DNA of 64,000 nucleotides from Mucilaginibacter sp. OK098. GTDB lineage: Bacteria; Bacteroidota; Bacteroidia; Sphingobacteriales; Sphingobacteriaceae. The stretch is from NCBI RefSeq assembly GCF_900142915.1, contig NZ_FRCM01000001.1, positions 186,001-250,000 of the forward strand, in the 5' to 3' direction. Of this stretch, positions 1 to 8,072 are shown in pieces. The notes under the pieces are model-generated. The model saw only the letters and a list, made by a program, of their open reading frames with translations. It made no database searches and was not told the origin of the DNA. A program made the position numbers and the translations under genes. How positions within the stretch are numbered: the first letter of the stretch is position 1; each line of letters opens with the position of its first letter.

Positions 1-2169
1 GCTTACATCAATATGCAACCTGTCCTGGAAAAAGCCGAGCTCAAAACCAGCTTCGGCAGACGTTGTGGTTTCGGGTTTTAAGTTAGGGTTTAAATCAATA
101 CTGGCGGCACTTTGCTGCGGGTTGGCGCCAAAAGGAGCTGTAAAATTATATGTGTTAAGAAGCTGATACGGCAGCGCTGCTTTCCCCACTTTCGACCATC
201 CGCCCCGAAGCTTTGCATAGGTTAACAGATCGCTTTTTATTCCAAGCGCCTCTGAAAGCACAAGGCTACCGTTTACCGAGGGGTAAAAATAGGAAAGGTT
301 AGCCGCAGGCAAGGTAGATGACCAGTCGTTACGGCCGGTTAAGTTAATAAATGCGTAATTTTTGTACCCTACCTGTGCTGAAGCAAAATAGCTGTAGGTT
401 TTGTATTTACCATAGCTGTTTGATGACACCAGCGGATCGCGTGAGTTACTTAAAGTATATAAACCCGCTACCGCCAGTTTTGGCGCCACCTGGTCATTTT
501 CCTCATTCAAAATGGTGCTGATGTTGCCACCGCCTAACAGATCTAAACTGAAATCATTGTTCAGTTTTTTGGTGTATTGCAGCCTGCCTTCGGTATTGGT
601 TTCATTTACGGTGTAAGCATCTTCTTCGTACGAGCCAAACGGAGTTCCGTTGGTGCCGTAAGCCACTTTGATCTTGCGCTTATCGTTATAATAATCAGTA
701 CCGGTGCGGAAGTTGGCGCTTAAACCATCAATAATTTTGTAGTTTAACTCCACACTGCCTATAATGCGGTTTTTATGCTGCCCAACTGTATTTTCATAAG
801 CCAGCCAGTATGGGTTACTGTAATAGCTGTTGTTCCAGTTAAAGGTATTGCCATTGGCATCTTTATAATTTTTAAGCTGGCTCACATCAACCTGGCGGCC
901 AAACCAGGTGAACTGCAACATGGTGCTTGTCGCCCTTTTGCCGCCGGCGCCCGGCAGGTTATCGGCATCGTCTTTTATGTAATTAGCTATAGTGGTTACG
1001 GTTAGCTTTGGACTAAGCCTGAAGGTGGAGTTTAAGGAAAACGAGTTTCTGCCCTGCGATGTATTCGGGATAATCCCCGTTTGGTGCAGGTTATTGTATG
1101 ACAGGCGATAGTCGGACTTGTCCGAGGTGCCTGACAACGACACACTGTTATTTAAGGTAACACCGGTTTTAAAGAAATCACGCACGTTATTTGGGTGCGC
1201 CACAAATGGTACAGGCTTTCCGTTAGAATTAAATTGTGGGATCAATGAGCCATCCAGGGCCGGTCCCCAGCTTTCATCAACGCCATCGTTTACGCCGCCG
1301 CCTTTACCATCAACATAGCTGAACTTACCATTGGAGCCCTGTCCATATTGATTTTGATATTTAGGCAGGAGCTGCACGGTTGAAAAACTTGTGTTTGAGT
1401 TGATGTTAATCCCCAAACCCTTAGCGCCTTTACCGGTTTTTGTTTTGATAAGGATAACGCCTGCTGCCGCCCTGTAACCATATAACGCTGCTGCATTGGG
1501 GCCTTTAAGCACGCTTAAAGATTCAATATCTTCCGGGTTCAGATCGGCTATCGCGTTAGCAAAATCCCTTGATCCATTTGTACCTAAAAACTGGGAATTA
1601 TCAACAATGGTACCGTCAACAACAAACAGCGGCTGGTTATTACCCGCTATAGAGGTTTCGCCCCGTATAATGATGCGTGCTGAACCCATGTCGCCCTGGC
1701 TGTTGGTAACTTGCACACCTGCAATTTTGCCTGCCAGTGCGTTTACCAGGTTTGTTTCCTTGGCTTCCGAGATATCTTTTGACTTTAGTCCCTGCACCGA
1801 ATAACCCAATGATTTTTTGTCTTTGGAGATGTTTAACGCCGTTATCACTACTTCATTAAGTGAATTGGCCGCATCTTTTAACACGATCTGCAAATCTGTT
1901 TCATTTTGCTTTACCGGGATTTCCTGTGTGATATAACCTATATAAGTTACCCTCAGCACATCATTCACATTAGCGGCTATGGTGAATTTTCCATCGGTAT
2001 TTGTGATTGCGCCGGTTGTGGTTCCTTTAATAGCTATACTTACGCCGGGTAAGGGCAAGCCGTCTGATTTTGCGGTTACCAACCCGCTTATTTTAACGGT
2101 TTGCGCAGCAACCGTTTGGACGAGAATAAAAGGCAATACTATTGCCAATAGTTTGTAAATTTTAAACAT
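1..2169 (-). CDS. SusC/RagA-family TonB-linked outer membrane receptor (C-terminus off left edge)
   Basis: The first 723 residues are in the window and the frame stays open to base 1. A signal peptide (about residues 1-23, ending TVAAQ) is followed by a carboxypeptidase-regulatory-like domain (about 25-105, KISGLVTAKSDGLPLPGVSI) and a TonB plug with the typical LKGPNAAALYGYRAAAGVI segment. The remainder is the beginning of a beta-barrel. Such proteins import large ligands across the outer membrane with a SusD lipoprotein, which would lie beyond the left edge. The start ATG at 2167-2169 is preceded by an unusually long leader that holds a small Cys-ending ORF and, further up, a promoter motif shared with the encapsulin operon. 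The ligand cannot be told from sequence; a sulfur-containing compound is inference from that shared motif. Confidence 0.93.
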   Translation of the reverse strand, partial: MFKIYKLLAIVLPFILVQTVAAQTVKISGLVTAKSDGLPLPGVSIAIKGTTTGAITNTDGKFTIAANVNDVLRVTYIGYITQEIPVKQNETDLQIVLKDAANSLNEVVITALNISKDKKSLGYSVQGLKSKDISEAKETNLVNALAGKIAGVQVTNSQGDMGSARIIIRGETSIAGNNQPLFVVDGTIVDNSQFLGTNGSRDFANAIADLNPEDIESLSVLKGPNAAALYGYRAAAGVILIKTKTGKGAKGLGININSNTSFSTVQLLPKYQNQYGQGSNGKFSYVDGKGGGVNDGVDESWGPALDGSLIPQFNSNGKPVPFVAHPNNVRDFFKTGVTLNNSVSLSGTSDKSDYRLSYNNLHQTGIIPNTSQGRNSFSLNSTFRLSPKLTVTTIANYIKDDADNLPGAGGKRATSTMLQFTWFGRQVDVSQLKNYKDANGNTFNWNNSYYSNPYWLAYENTVGQHKNRIIGSVELNYKIIDGLSANFRTGTDYYNDKRKIKVAYGTNGTPFGSYEEDAYTVNETNTEGRLQYTKKLNNDFSLDLLGGGNISTILNEENDQVAPKLAVAGLYTLSNSRDPLVSSNSYGKYKTYSYFASAQVGYKNYAFINLTGRNDWSSTLPAANLSYFYPSVNGSLVLSEALGIKSDLLTYAKLRGGWSKVGKAALPYQLLNTYNFTAPFGANPQQSAASIDLNPNLKPETTTSAEAGFELGFFQDRLHIDVS

Positions 2170-2189
2170 GATAATAAAGTGAAATAATT

Positions 2190-2213
2190 TTTAATACTCA
2201 TACAGGTATTAAA
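2190..2213 (-). promoter_or_regulatory. Hairpin just upstream of the susC-like start
   Basis: An 8-bp perfect stem (TTTAATAC / GTATTAAA) with an 8-nt loop lies 21 bases before the SusC start codon. With the TTGCCGG/CCGGCAA pair further up the leader (about 2247-2310) it could be part of an attenuator, but it lacks a clear U-tract. Confidence 0.35.
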
Positions 2214-2356
2214 GCAGGGGGGTATACCATTTTTTGGATATAACATATCCATTGCCGGCAGGCTTAGTAACTGTAAAGAATTGATTGTTGAAAAAGGTTA
2301 ACCGGCAAGTTGTAAGCTGCAGACTATAACGCGATGAATAACCTTAAAAAAGAAAA

Positions 2357-2524
2357 TTAACAGCAACAATGCATGTTATACATGGAAGTAAAAATGCGAT
2401 TGGCGCCTGCTTCAATAACTGAAACAGATTGTGAAGCGGCACAGGTTTGTTTACAAGACAACGCTTTAACAGGCAGACTGGTAAACGGGAGTGAAGAAGT
2501 AAAAAGTAAATGTTTAGTATTCAT
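2357..2524 (-). CDS. Putative 55-aa cysteine leader peptide upstream of susC
   Basis: Minus-strand ORF, ATG at 2522-2524 and TAA at 2357-2359, lying inside the ~490-base leader of the SusC gene. The peptide begins MNTKHLLFTSSLPFTSLPVK and ends MHCCC followed by stop (codons TGT TGC TGT TAA); it has five Cys in 55 residues. Runs of Cys codons directly before a stop are the hallmark of cysteine-responsive leader peptides, where ribosome stalling under Cys starvation changes downstream folding or coupling. Here the downstream leader contains complementary segments (TTGCCGG and CCGGCAA) that could form the alternative hairpin. No recognised protein family. The function is inferred from position and C-terminal codons only; a chance ORF remains possible. 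Confidence 0.5.
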   Translation of the reverse strand: MNTKHLLFTSSLPFTSLPVKALSCKQTCAASQSVSVIEAGANRIFTSMYNMHCCC

Positions 2525-2643
2525 GGTAATAAATTTTTATCCTGCATTTTATTGCAGGAAGAATGCACTTAAAACTAACTTAATAAGAACATCAGCCTTG
2601 ATATTAGTTGCTGTGTGATCATATTTAAGTATGATTTCGGATG

Positions 2644-2681
2644 CAAATATATAAATAATTATATAATGTCTATGGAATTAG
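2644..2681 (-). promoter_or_regulatory. Promoter of the susC leader with shared operator-like motif
   Basis: The minus strand carries a Bacteroidota -7 element TATATTTG (plus 2644-2651). Just upstream is CTAATTCCATAGACATTATA (plus 2662-2681). The latter matches the element upstream of the encapsulin shell gene at 18 of 22 positions and contains the common core YYATAGnnnTTATATA. It sits across the expected -33 region, as a transcription-factor site would. Confidence 0.55.
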
Positions 2682-2839
2682 TAGAATTAATTATTGGATG
2701 AGATTAAGAAGGGAATAAGCGAAAGGGTACTATAATAAATGCAAACATAATGCTAATTATATTAGTTTTTTTCTTATATTTGTTAAGCGCTAAATTATAT
2801 TTTTGGTATGCCTTCTGACCGGTTTTTACTTAACAGACA

Positions 2840-3007
2840 CGTCATTGCGAGGAACGAAGCAAACTCTGCACAGGACAGTCAACCAACCGAGAAGCCGATG
2901 TGACCTTGTAGCCGCCGTTAGGTTGCCACATGGTTTTATACTCCGGCGCATGCATGGTTCAGAGATTGCTTCATGCCTGGCTGCGAGCAGTCAGTTTCGC
3001 AATGACG
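2840..3007. repeat. REP-like inverted repeat (CGTCATTGCGAGG... type)
   Basis: The left end CGTCATTGCGAGGAACGAAG and the right end, which terminates in TTTCGCAATGACG, are complementary. The element holds the inner pair GAAGCAAACTCT / AGAGATTGCTTC. This is the palindromic intergenic repeat type widespread in Sphingobacteria. It has no coding content that I would support. Confidence 0.7.
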
Positions 3008-3198
3008 TAAAGTGATATTCATCCGCACATTTTGCATGTATACACAGGCTATTTTTAAAAAGGCCCCAACAACTAATTTTTATAAAATATAAATCCCCAT
3101 CGTTTTTGAAGCCCAAAATGAGCTTTTTGGGAGCTGCGTTCTTTAAAAAACTTCGTTTCCATGCAATAATGGCCATTTTTATGCCATTCTGCCTAGAA

Positions 3199-3337
3199 TG
3201 ACCTAAACCGCTTTTGCCCGTTTTTTGCCTTTTTTAGACACAACCTAAATGCTTTTAGCCCGTTTTTAGGGTGTTTTCAAACACGACCTAAACCCGTTTT
3301 GCCCGTTTTTAGGGTGTTTTCAGACACGACCTAAACC
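3199..3337. repeat. Imperfect tandem array, about 3 units of ~43 bp, in a promoter region
   Basis: Three degenerate copies of a unit running from CGACCTAAACCCGTTTTGCC through CGTTTTTAGGGTGTTTTCAGACA, plus a partial fourth ACGACCTAAAC, end 30 bases before the CGNR regulator gene. Units 2 and 3 are most similar. A binding-site array for an autoregulator, or a simple tandem duplication, are both possible. Confidence 0.6.
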
Positions 3338-3366
3338 TTCTTTTTTCATAGACAAACCTGAAAATT

Positions 3367-4041
3367 ATGTATAAATCACTAAAAGACCGGTATAAACCGG
3401 AGCGGTCATGGCCCGCTAATTCTGCCGATCCATTTCCATTTGAGGGCGACATCCCGGTGTTGCAATTTATTAATACCTACCGCAACCGCGGCGGCATTCA
3501 CCGCAAAGATTACCTGGAAAATTATGAGGATTTTTTAACCTGGTGCAATGAATTTAATATAGTAGACCTGGAAGATTACAACACCCTGAACTTTGAGGCT
3601 TATTGTAACCCGCATAACGCAAACCCCGTTTGGCAGCGGACCATTAGGCTTCGAGAAACAATTTATGAGTTCATCAACAGCACCCTGCGCGACAAGCAGA
3701 TCCACGAAGATGCGGTAACTTATTTTAATGAAATACTTAGTGAGGCCAACGCCCACCTCCGTTTTGAACTGAATGGCAATAGCTTACAGGTGATGTGGTT
3801 TAATACGCACGAAGAGCTGGCCGTTCCGCTTTGGATACTTGTTAAACAGGCAACGGTGCTGTTGCAGTCGGCCAAATTCAGGGACATTAAGAAATGTCAT
3901 TGCGGGAAATTTTACCTGGACACCACCAAAAACAAAAGCAGGCGCTGGTGCAATCCGCTGGTATGCGGAAACGCTGTGCGATCAAGGGAATATAAGGAGC
4001 GGAAGATGAAATTGGTTGTTGAGATTGAGGGGGGATGTTAA
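3367..4041 (+). CDS. CGNR zinc-finger (ABATE-type) putative regulator
   Basis: 224 residues. The C-terminus carries a CGNR zinc finger: Cys177 and Cys179 in KKCHCGKFYLD, then Cys195 and Cys200 in RRWCNPLVCGN, followed by a basic tail. The N-terminal ~160 residues match the general layout of the stress-related ABATE/DUF1470-type ligand domain, though divergent. Such proteins are predicted DNA- or nucleic-acid-binding stress regulators, with no defined target. The gene stands alone, between the tandem array described above and an inverted-repeat element. ATG at 3367 is the first start in frame and follows the repeat array by 30 bases. Confidence 0.75.
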   Translation: MYKSLKDRYKPERSWPANSADPFPFEGDIPVLQFINTYRNRGGIHRKDYLENYEDFLTWCNEFNIVDLEDYNTLNFEAYCNPHNANPVWQRTIRLRETIYEFINSTLRDKQIHEDAVTYFNEILSEANAHLRFELNGNSLQVMWFNTHEELAVPLWILVKQATVLLQSAKFRDIKKCHCGKFYLDTTKNKSRRWCNPLVCGNAVRSREYKERKMKLVVEIEGGC

Positions 4042-4082
4042 ACTTAGGGGTGAGGGAATTTGGCTTGGGATATATTTTGCCC

Positions 4083-4201
4083 TTGTTGGTGTTGTCACCA
4101 ACAAGATGGATGAGGCCGTGATGCATACCTTGCGGAAGAATGCATTGGCGGGCTATGTTCACCTCACAAACATCACGGGTTGTTGGTGACAACACCAACA
4201 A
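4083..4201. repeat. MITE-like element with TTGTTGGTG termini, copy 1
   Basis: The 22-base left end (TTGTTGGTGTTGTCACCAAC...) and the right end at 4180-4201 are inverted copies of each other, and each end is itself nearly palindromic. The ~75 bases between them code for nothing recognisable. The same terminal sequence bounds the element at 30661-30867. Confidence 0.6.
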
Positions 4202-4235
4202 CGGCGGCTGAAAGTGCTTCCAATAGTCTCCACCT

Positions 4236-5138
4236 TCAATAAACCTTTGACAAATACGGCACCTGCCTCAACAACTTAAACAAATTTTCACATTTGGAAA
4301 CCCCGTCCATACCGTTGATCTTAAAATACCAAAATTCTTCCAGGTCGCCGTCATTCATGGTCATTTGGGTGAAGCCCTGGCTTTTGTGTTCGGCAATTTC
4401 CCAGTTGGCTATTACTTTATAGTTTACCCGGTTTTTATAGCTGAAACTTGCGGTTCGGTCAACTTTAAATAATGGGGTATCTGTTATGGTTTGGGTTTGC
4501 GGGTAGCTTGTATACTGGTTAAACTTAAATGTGGTATCAACTTTGTTTTGCGTTATCGCTCCTAAAACTACAGGTCTTTCAGCAAGGGGCAGGGCGGCTA
4601 TTGTGTTTAAGGCTAAAATGGCTGCTGCTTTATGCTCACCATGGGTACCGGGTTCGGGTAAAAGCGTAAATACAAAATCGTAATGTTTTTTCTTTAAAAG
4701 TTGGGTTAAATGCCTTTTAACCAGCGTTGTGTTCCAGGTGGAATCTAAGGGGCCTTTTTCATCCAGGCCGTAATGTGTATCTGGTTGATCCTGGAAATAG
4801 TATTGGGAAACACCGAGAATTTTGCCTGCGTTCATCAACTCTTTTTTCCTGATGCGGGGGAGGTTTATCCGGCCAGCTTTTTCATCAGTCAGGTTTACAC
4901 CATAGTACTGCTCGGCAAGTGTGCAGTATTTAAAACCGGCTTCCCCATTTGTAATTACAAAAAGATCAACTGTGCCATGCTGTTCTTTCACAATTTTATA
5001 CAGCGTAACTGAGAAAGTACTTTCATCATCAGGATGGGCAATAACCACCAATACGCGCGGACCCACACCGGTGCTCTGCGCTTTTAAGCAAGTCCCAGGT
5101 AGTAAGAAGATGAGAATAAGAAAGATTAAACCGCGCAT
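4236..5138 (-). CDS. PIG-L family deacetylase, secreted
   Basis: 300 residues from the start at 5136-5138, chosen because it gives a clean signal peptide (MRGLIFLILIFLLPGTCLKA) and because a longer reading would run through the tRNA-Cys gene. The metal-binding signature AHPDDE lies at residues 34-39, and a later histidine in PGTHGEH fits the third zinc ligand. The family (LmbE-like) hydrolyses N-acetyl groups from GlcNAc-type substrates. The C-terminal third, from about residue 200, is less conserved. The signal peptide places it in the periplasm or as a lipoprotein-like secreted enzyme. It lies downstream of tRNA-Cys; the substrate is unknown. Confidence 0.85.
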   Translation of the reverse strand: MRGLIFLILIFLLPGTCLKAQSTGVGPRVLVVIAHPDDESTFSVTLYKIVKEQHGTVDLFVITNGEAGFKYCTLAEQYYGVNLTDEKAGRINLPRIRKKELMNAGKILGVSQYYFQDQPDTHYGLDEKGPLDSTWNTTLVKRHLTQLLKKKHYDFVFTLLPEPGTHGEHKAAAILALNTIAALPLAERPVVLGAITQNKVDTTFKFNQYTSYPQTQTITDTPLFKVDRTASFSYKNRVNYKVIANWEIAEHKSQGFTQMTMNDGDLEEFWYFKINGMDGVSKCENLFKLLRQVPYLSKVY

Positions 5139-5164
5139 TAAAATCAATTTTGCATTTAAATGAG

Positions 5165-5236
5165 AGGCGTGAGAGCGGATTCGAACCGCCGTAAAGAGTT
5201 TTGCAGACTCCCGCCTAACCACTCGGCCACTCCGCC
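5165..5236 (-). tRNA. tRNA-Cys (anticodon GCA) with a bulged acceptor stem
   Basis: Reading the minus strand, the acceptor GGCGGAG is followed by the D arm GCC...GGC, the anticodon loop CTGCAAA (GCA), a 4-nt variable loop and the T arm with TTCGAAT. The 3' acceptor strand reads CTC-A-CGCC. It pairs with GGCGGAG only if the A (plus-strand T at 5170) is bulged out. CCA is not encoded. All other tRNA features are normal. It lies between the TlpA-like and PIG-L genes, at the end of the sulfur gene cluster. Confidence 0.88.
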
Positions 5237-5244
5237 TTTTACAA

Positions 5245-5805
5245 TTAGTTTGTGGAGGCTGCTGGTCCGTCTGCCAGCGACTTTATTACTTTCAGCATTT
5301 GGCCAAACTCCTGTTTATCATACAGCCGGGTGAGGTAAACAATTTTGCCTGCAGGGTCAATAACCACGTTACGCGTAACCCCGCTTTTTTTATTGGCAAA
5401 CCTGCCAAAAATATCCGCACCCGGATCCAGCGCTAGGGGATAAGTAAGCTGCATATCATCATGAAACTTCTGTACTTTGGCCAAAGGTTCATCCCGGTCA
5501 ACGCCAATCAAAACAACATTTTTGTTTTGATACGCTTTCCATACATCACTTTCCAGGTGCGGCATTTCTTCCCGGCAAACGCTGCACCAGCTTGCGGTGA
5601 ATTGCAGGATAACTATTTTACCCCGCAGCGCTTTAAGCGAGGTCTTATTACCGTTATTTAGCACCAGCTCAAAATCATCGGGGGCCTGGTCGCCTACTTT
5701 TACAATATATCCCCTGTCTTCATCTTTTTGCGATGACTGCGCCTTTGAAGCGCTTAATAAAAAAAACTGCAGGAGGGCTAATGCCCCATATTTAATTATT
5801 TTCAT
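5245..5805 (-). CDS. TlpA-like thioredoxin-fold disulfide reductase, exported
   Basis: 186 residues. A signal peptide (1-23, ending SKAQ) is followed by a thioredoxin/AhpC-TSA fold with the active-site motif WCSVC (Trp73, Cys74, Cys77) after the strand KIVILQFTAS. A cis-Pro-like segment (SGVTRNVVIDPAG) lies near residue 145. It should work in the periplasm as a thiol-disulfide oxidoreductase or peroxiredoxin-like enzyme. It starts 30 bases after the stop of the NifS-like gene and probably shares its transcript, which places a thiol enzyme in the sulfur cluster. Confidence 0.87.
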   Translation of the reverse strand: MKIIKYGALALLQFFLLSASKAQSSQKDEDRGYIVKVGDQAPDDFELVLNNGNKTSLKALRGKIVILQFTASWCSVCREEMPHLESDVWKAYQNKNVVLIGVDRDEPLAKVQKFHDDMQLTYPLALDPGADIFGRFANKKSGVTRNVVIDPAGKIVYLTRLYDKQEFGQMLKVIKSLADGPAASTN

Positions 5806-5834
5806 ATGTAATTGTTTTTATCTTTTAGATTCAC

Positions 5835-6935
5835 CTATGCAGCTACTGTTTGATAAACAGCTGCTATAATTTCTGCTACGTGGTCTATCTCCTGCAGGGT
5901 ATTAAACTTGCTGAATGAAAAACGAATGTTATCCACATTGTTTTCAATCCCCAACGCTTTTAATACATGTGATGATGAACTGTTTCCGCCTGATACTGCC
6001 ACTTGGTTATCATCAAGGTATTGCAAAAGGTTCCGGTTAATGTTTGCAGGAGGTAGGTTAATACTTAATATAGTAGATATACTTTTTGTTGAATTTTCGG
6101 AATCTCCGTTAAATGTTAATGATGGCAGACGTTCAGATAATTGTTCGATCAACCTGTTCTTTAAACCCTGGATATATTTGCCCTGTGCCTCAATTTCGCT
6201 GTAAGCAATAGCCAGGGCTTTGTCAAGACCAATAATTCCGGGGATATTGTCAGTTCCCGAGCCATGAAGGGTAGGGGTAAGTCTGGTTCCCCTACGGCAA
6301 TACAAAAAGCCAATGCCTTTAGGGCCGTGGAACTTGTGGGCCGATGCTGCAAGGAAGTTAACTTTTAGCTTGCTGAGATCATGATGATAACGGCCAACAG
6401 TTTGCACTGCATCTGAATGAAAAAGCGCCTTGTATTTTTCACAAAGCAAGCCAATTCTTTCTATATCGTTCAAATTCCCGACCTCGTTATTAGCGTGCAT
6501 AACTGATACCAGGTTGCGGGTGTTGGTACGGAGCAAATATTCAAGATGAGTCAAATCAAGGTTTCCGCGCTCATCGTGCCTGATGTAGCTGATCCGGATA
6601 TCGTGTTTCCGTTGCAGCGCGTTTAAGGTTTTAAGCACGGAGGCATGTTCAAACGGAGTAGTAATAATATGATCAATAACTGCGCAGTTTACCGCAGAAA
6701 TAATGGCTATATTATTGGCTTCCGTACCGCCTGAAGTAAAAATGATCTCTTCGGGCAGGGCGTTTAACAGCTTTGCGATATTTGCCCTGCTGGTTTCTAT
6801 GGCTGCTTTTGCATCCCGGCCATATCCGTGATGAGTGGATGGGATGCCATACTGATCCAGTAAATAAGGAGTCATGGCATTATACACTTCTTTGTCAAGC
6901 GGTGTGCTTGCAGCATTGTCAAGGTAGATCTTCAT
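5835..6935 (-). CDS. NifS/IscS-like class V aminotransferase lacking the catalytic Cys
   Basis: 366 residues with a full NifS-type fold: LDNAASTPLD at the N-terminus, FTSGGTEANN for PLP phosphate binding, HSDAVQTVG and the Schiff-base lysine 201 in SAHKFHGPKG. The mobile active-site loop that in IscS/NifS reads SSGSAC...VLRALG reads VAVSGGNSSSSHVLKALG here (315-322), so the persulfide-forming Cys is replaced by Ser/Asn. Cysteines exist only at 84, 165 and 213. It may therefore be a PLP lyase or aminotransferase rather than a sulfur donor, or may rely on another thiol. It follows its own promoter with a perfect 32-bp palindrome and precedes the TlpA-like gene by 30 bases. Confidence 0.88.
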   Translation of the reverse strand: MKIYLDNAASTPLDKEVYNAMTPYLLDQYGIPSTHHGYGRDAKAAIETSRANIAKLLNALPEEIIFTSGGTEANNIAIISAVNCAVIDHIITTPFEHASVLKTLNALQRKHDIRISYIRHDERGNLDLTHLEYLLRTNTRNLVSVMHANNEVGNLNDIERIGLLCEKYKALFHSDAVQTVGRYHHDLSKLKVNFLAASAHKFHGPKGIGFLYCRRGTRLTPTLHGSGTDNIPGIIGLDKALAIAYSEIEAQGKYIQGLKNRLIEQLSERLPSLTFNGDSENSTKSISTILSINLPPANINRNLLQYLDDNQVAVSGGNSSSSHVLKALGIENNVDNIRFSFSKFNTLQEIDHVAEIIAAVYQTVAA

Positions 6936-7036
6936 CGTGTTCCGTCGTTAAATCATTTTGATCTGGTACCAAACCGGAAAAATGAATATTTTCATCTTTC
7001 CGGTGTCAGTAAAACCTATATAATCAAGTAAACGGA

Positions 7037-7072
7037 ACAAATGTATATAAAATCTATAGATTTTATATACAT
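7037..7072 (-). promoter_or_regulatory. Perfect 32-bp palindromic operator and -7 element of the NifS-like gene
   Basis: Positions 7041-7072 are an exact palindrome with centre CTATAG (half-site ATGTATATAAAATCTA). On the minus strand its right edge merges into the -7 element TACATTTG (plus 7037-7044). Aligned on CTATAG, it has CTATAGnnnTTATATA at the same spacing to the promoter as the encapsulin operon (CTATAG-GAA-TTATATA). It lies about 100 bases upstream of the NifS-like start. Confidence 0.65.
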
Positions 7073-7105
7073 TAAATTAAAAAAGTAATTTTGTATTTAA
7101 TTTAG

Positions 7106-8065
7106 CTATGGTACGAAGATTATCTTACCGGTACTTTGTCTGCTTTCCAGGAGTTCGTGTGCTTGCCTGCCGTCAGAAAGTTTGAAGATTGTTGGTTGTT
7201 GAATTGTAAGATCTTTATTGTTGATCCATTGAAATAGCTGGTTTGCTCTTTTTATTCTTTCCTCTTTCGAAATAAGATAATTCCACAAGTCGCCGCCTGT
7301 TAATGTCTTCGAGGTGTCCATTAGCATTCTTGGATCTACAAAATCCGGATCTCCGCCGGCCATACCAAAAAACACCACTTGTCCGCATTTTTTTGTCACC
7401 GAGAAGCTTTCAGTTAAAGTACTGCCAATGCTGTCATATACAACGTCAACACCGTCCGGGTAAAGTGATAATACTTCTTTTTTCCAATCATTGTTATAAA
7501 GAAACACGTTATCAATCCCATATTTCATTGCAACGGCAGCCTTGTTATCAGATGATGTTAATCCTAATACTTTAGCACCTAATAATTTGCTGATCTGTGT
7601 TAATAAAAGCCCAACACCCCCTGCGCAGGCATGAATAAGAACAGTTTCACCTGGTTTTGTTTTGTGGCTATCTGTGGCAAGGTAATGTGCGGTGAGCCCT
7701 TGTAATAAAACAGCGGCAGCTATTTCAAAGCTAATGGTGCCGGGTAAAGGAATAGCATGACTAACAGGTACAGCTACCATTTCTGCATTTGAAAACGGGA
7801 CATCGGCAAAACCTATTCTGTCGCCGGGTTTAAATTCTGCATTATTATTGGCATCTATTACAACACCAGCACCTTCATAACCGGCAATATAAGGGGGATT
7901 GCCTTTCAGGTGATAATTGCCTTTTCGCCGGTAAATGTCAGCATAGTTTAATCCTATGGCTTTCATTTCAACCAAAATTTCATCGCTCCTCAGTTCAGGT
8001 GCGGGTATGTCCAGGTATTCAAGTACATCTGAACCGCCAAATGCCGAAAATGTTAATGCTTTCAT
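7106..8065 (-). CDS. Quinone oxidoreductase / zinc-independent MDR-family reductase
   Basis: 319 residues. The N-terminal GroES-like domain begins MKALTFSAFGGSDVLEYLDI and contains GYEGAGVV. The Rossmann domain has the nucleotide-binding segment HACAGGVGLLLTQISKLLGA. The structural and catalytic zinc ligands of alcohol dehydrogenases are absent, as in NADPH:quinone reductases (QOR). The family reduces quinones or enones with NADPH in the cytoplasm. It is the fourth gene on the strand after encapsulin shell, cargo and serine acetyltransferase. A 232-base gap, possibly with a 50-codon ORF, separates it from the acetyltransferase, so co-transcription is plausible but not shown. Confidence 0.85.
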   Translation of the reverse strand: MKALTFSAFGGSDVLEYLDIPAPELRSDEILVEMKAIGLNYADIYRRKGNYHLKGNPPYIAGYEGAGVVIDANNNAEFKPGDRIGFADVPFSNAEMVAVPVSHAIPLPGTISFEIAAAVLLQGLTAHYLATDSHKTKPGETVLIHACAGGVGLLLTQISKLLGAKVLGLTSSDNKAAVAMKYGIDNVFLYNNDWKKEVLSLYPDGVDVVYDSIGSTLTESFSVTKKCGQVVFFGMAGGDPDFVDPRMLMDTSKTLTGGDLWNYLISKEERIKRANQLFQWINNKDLTIQQPTIFKLSDGRQAHELLESRQSTGKIIFVP

Positions 8066-8072
8066 CAGGCGG

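Noticed and set aside
2373..2618. 81-residue plus-strand ORF in the SusC leader
   Set aside because: Antisense to the better-supported Cys leader peptide, no family features, low complexity at the end.
2803..3015. 70-residue ORF across the REP-like element
   Set aside because: Its codons are the repeat itself.
3199..3337. CRISPR array
   Set aside because: Units are contiguous and degenerate with no unique spacers, and no cas genes are present.
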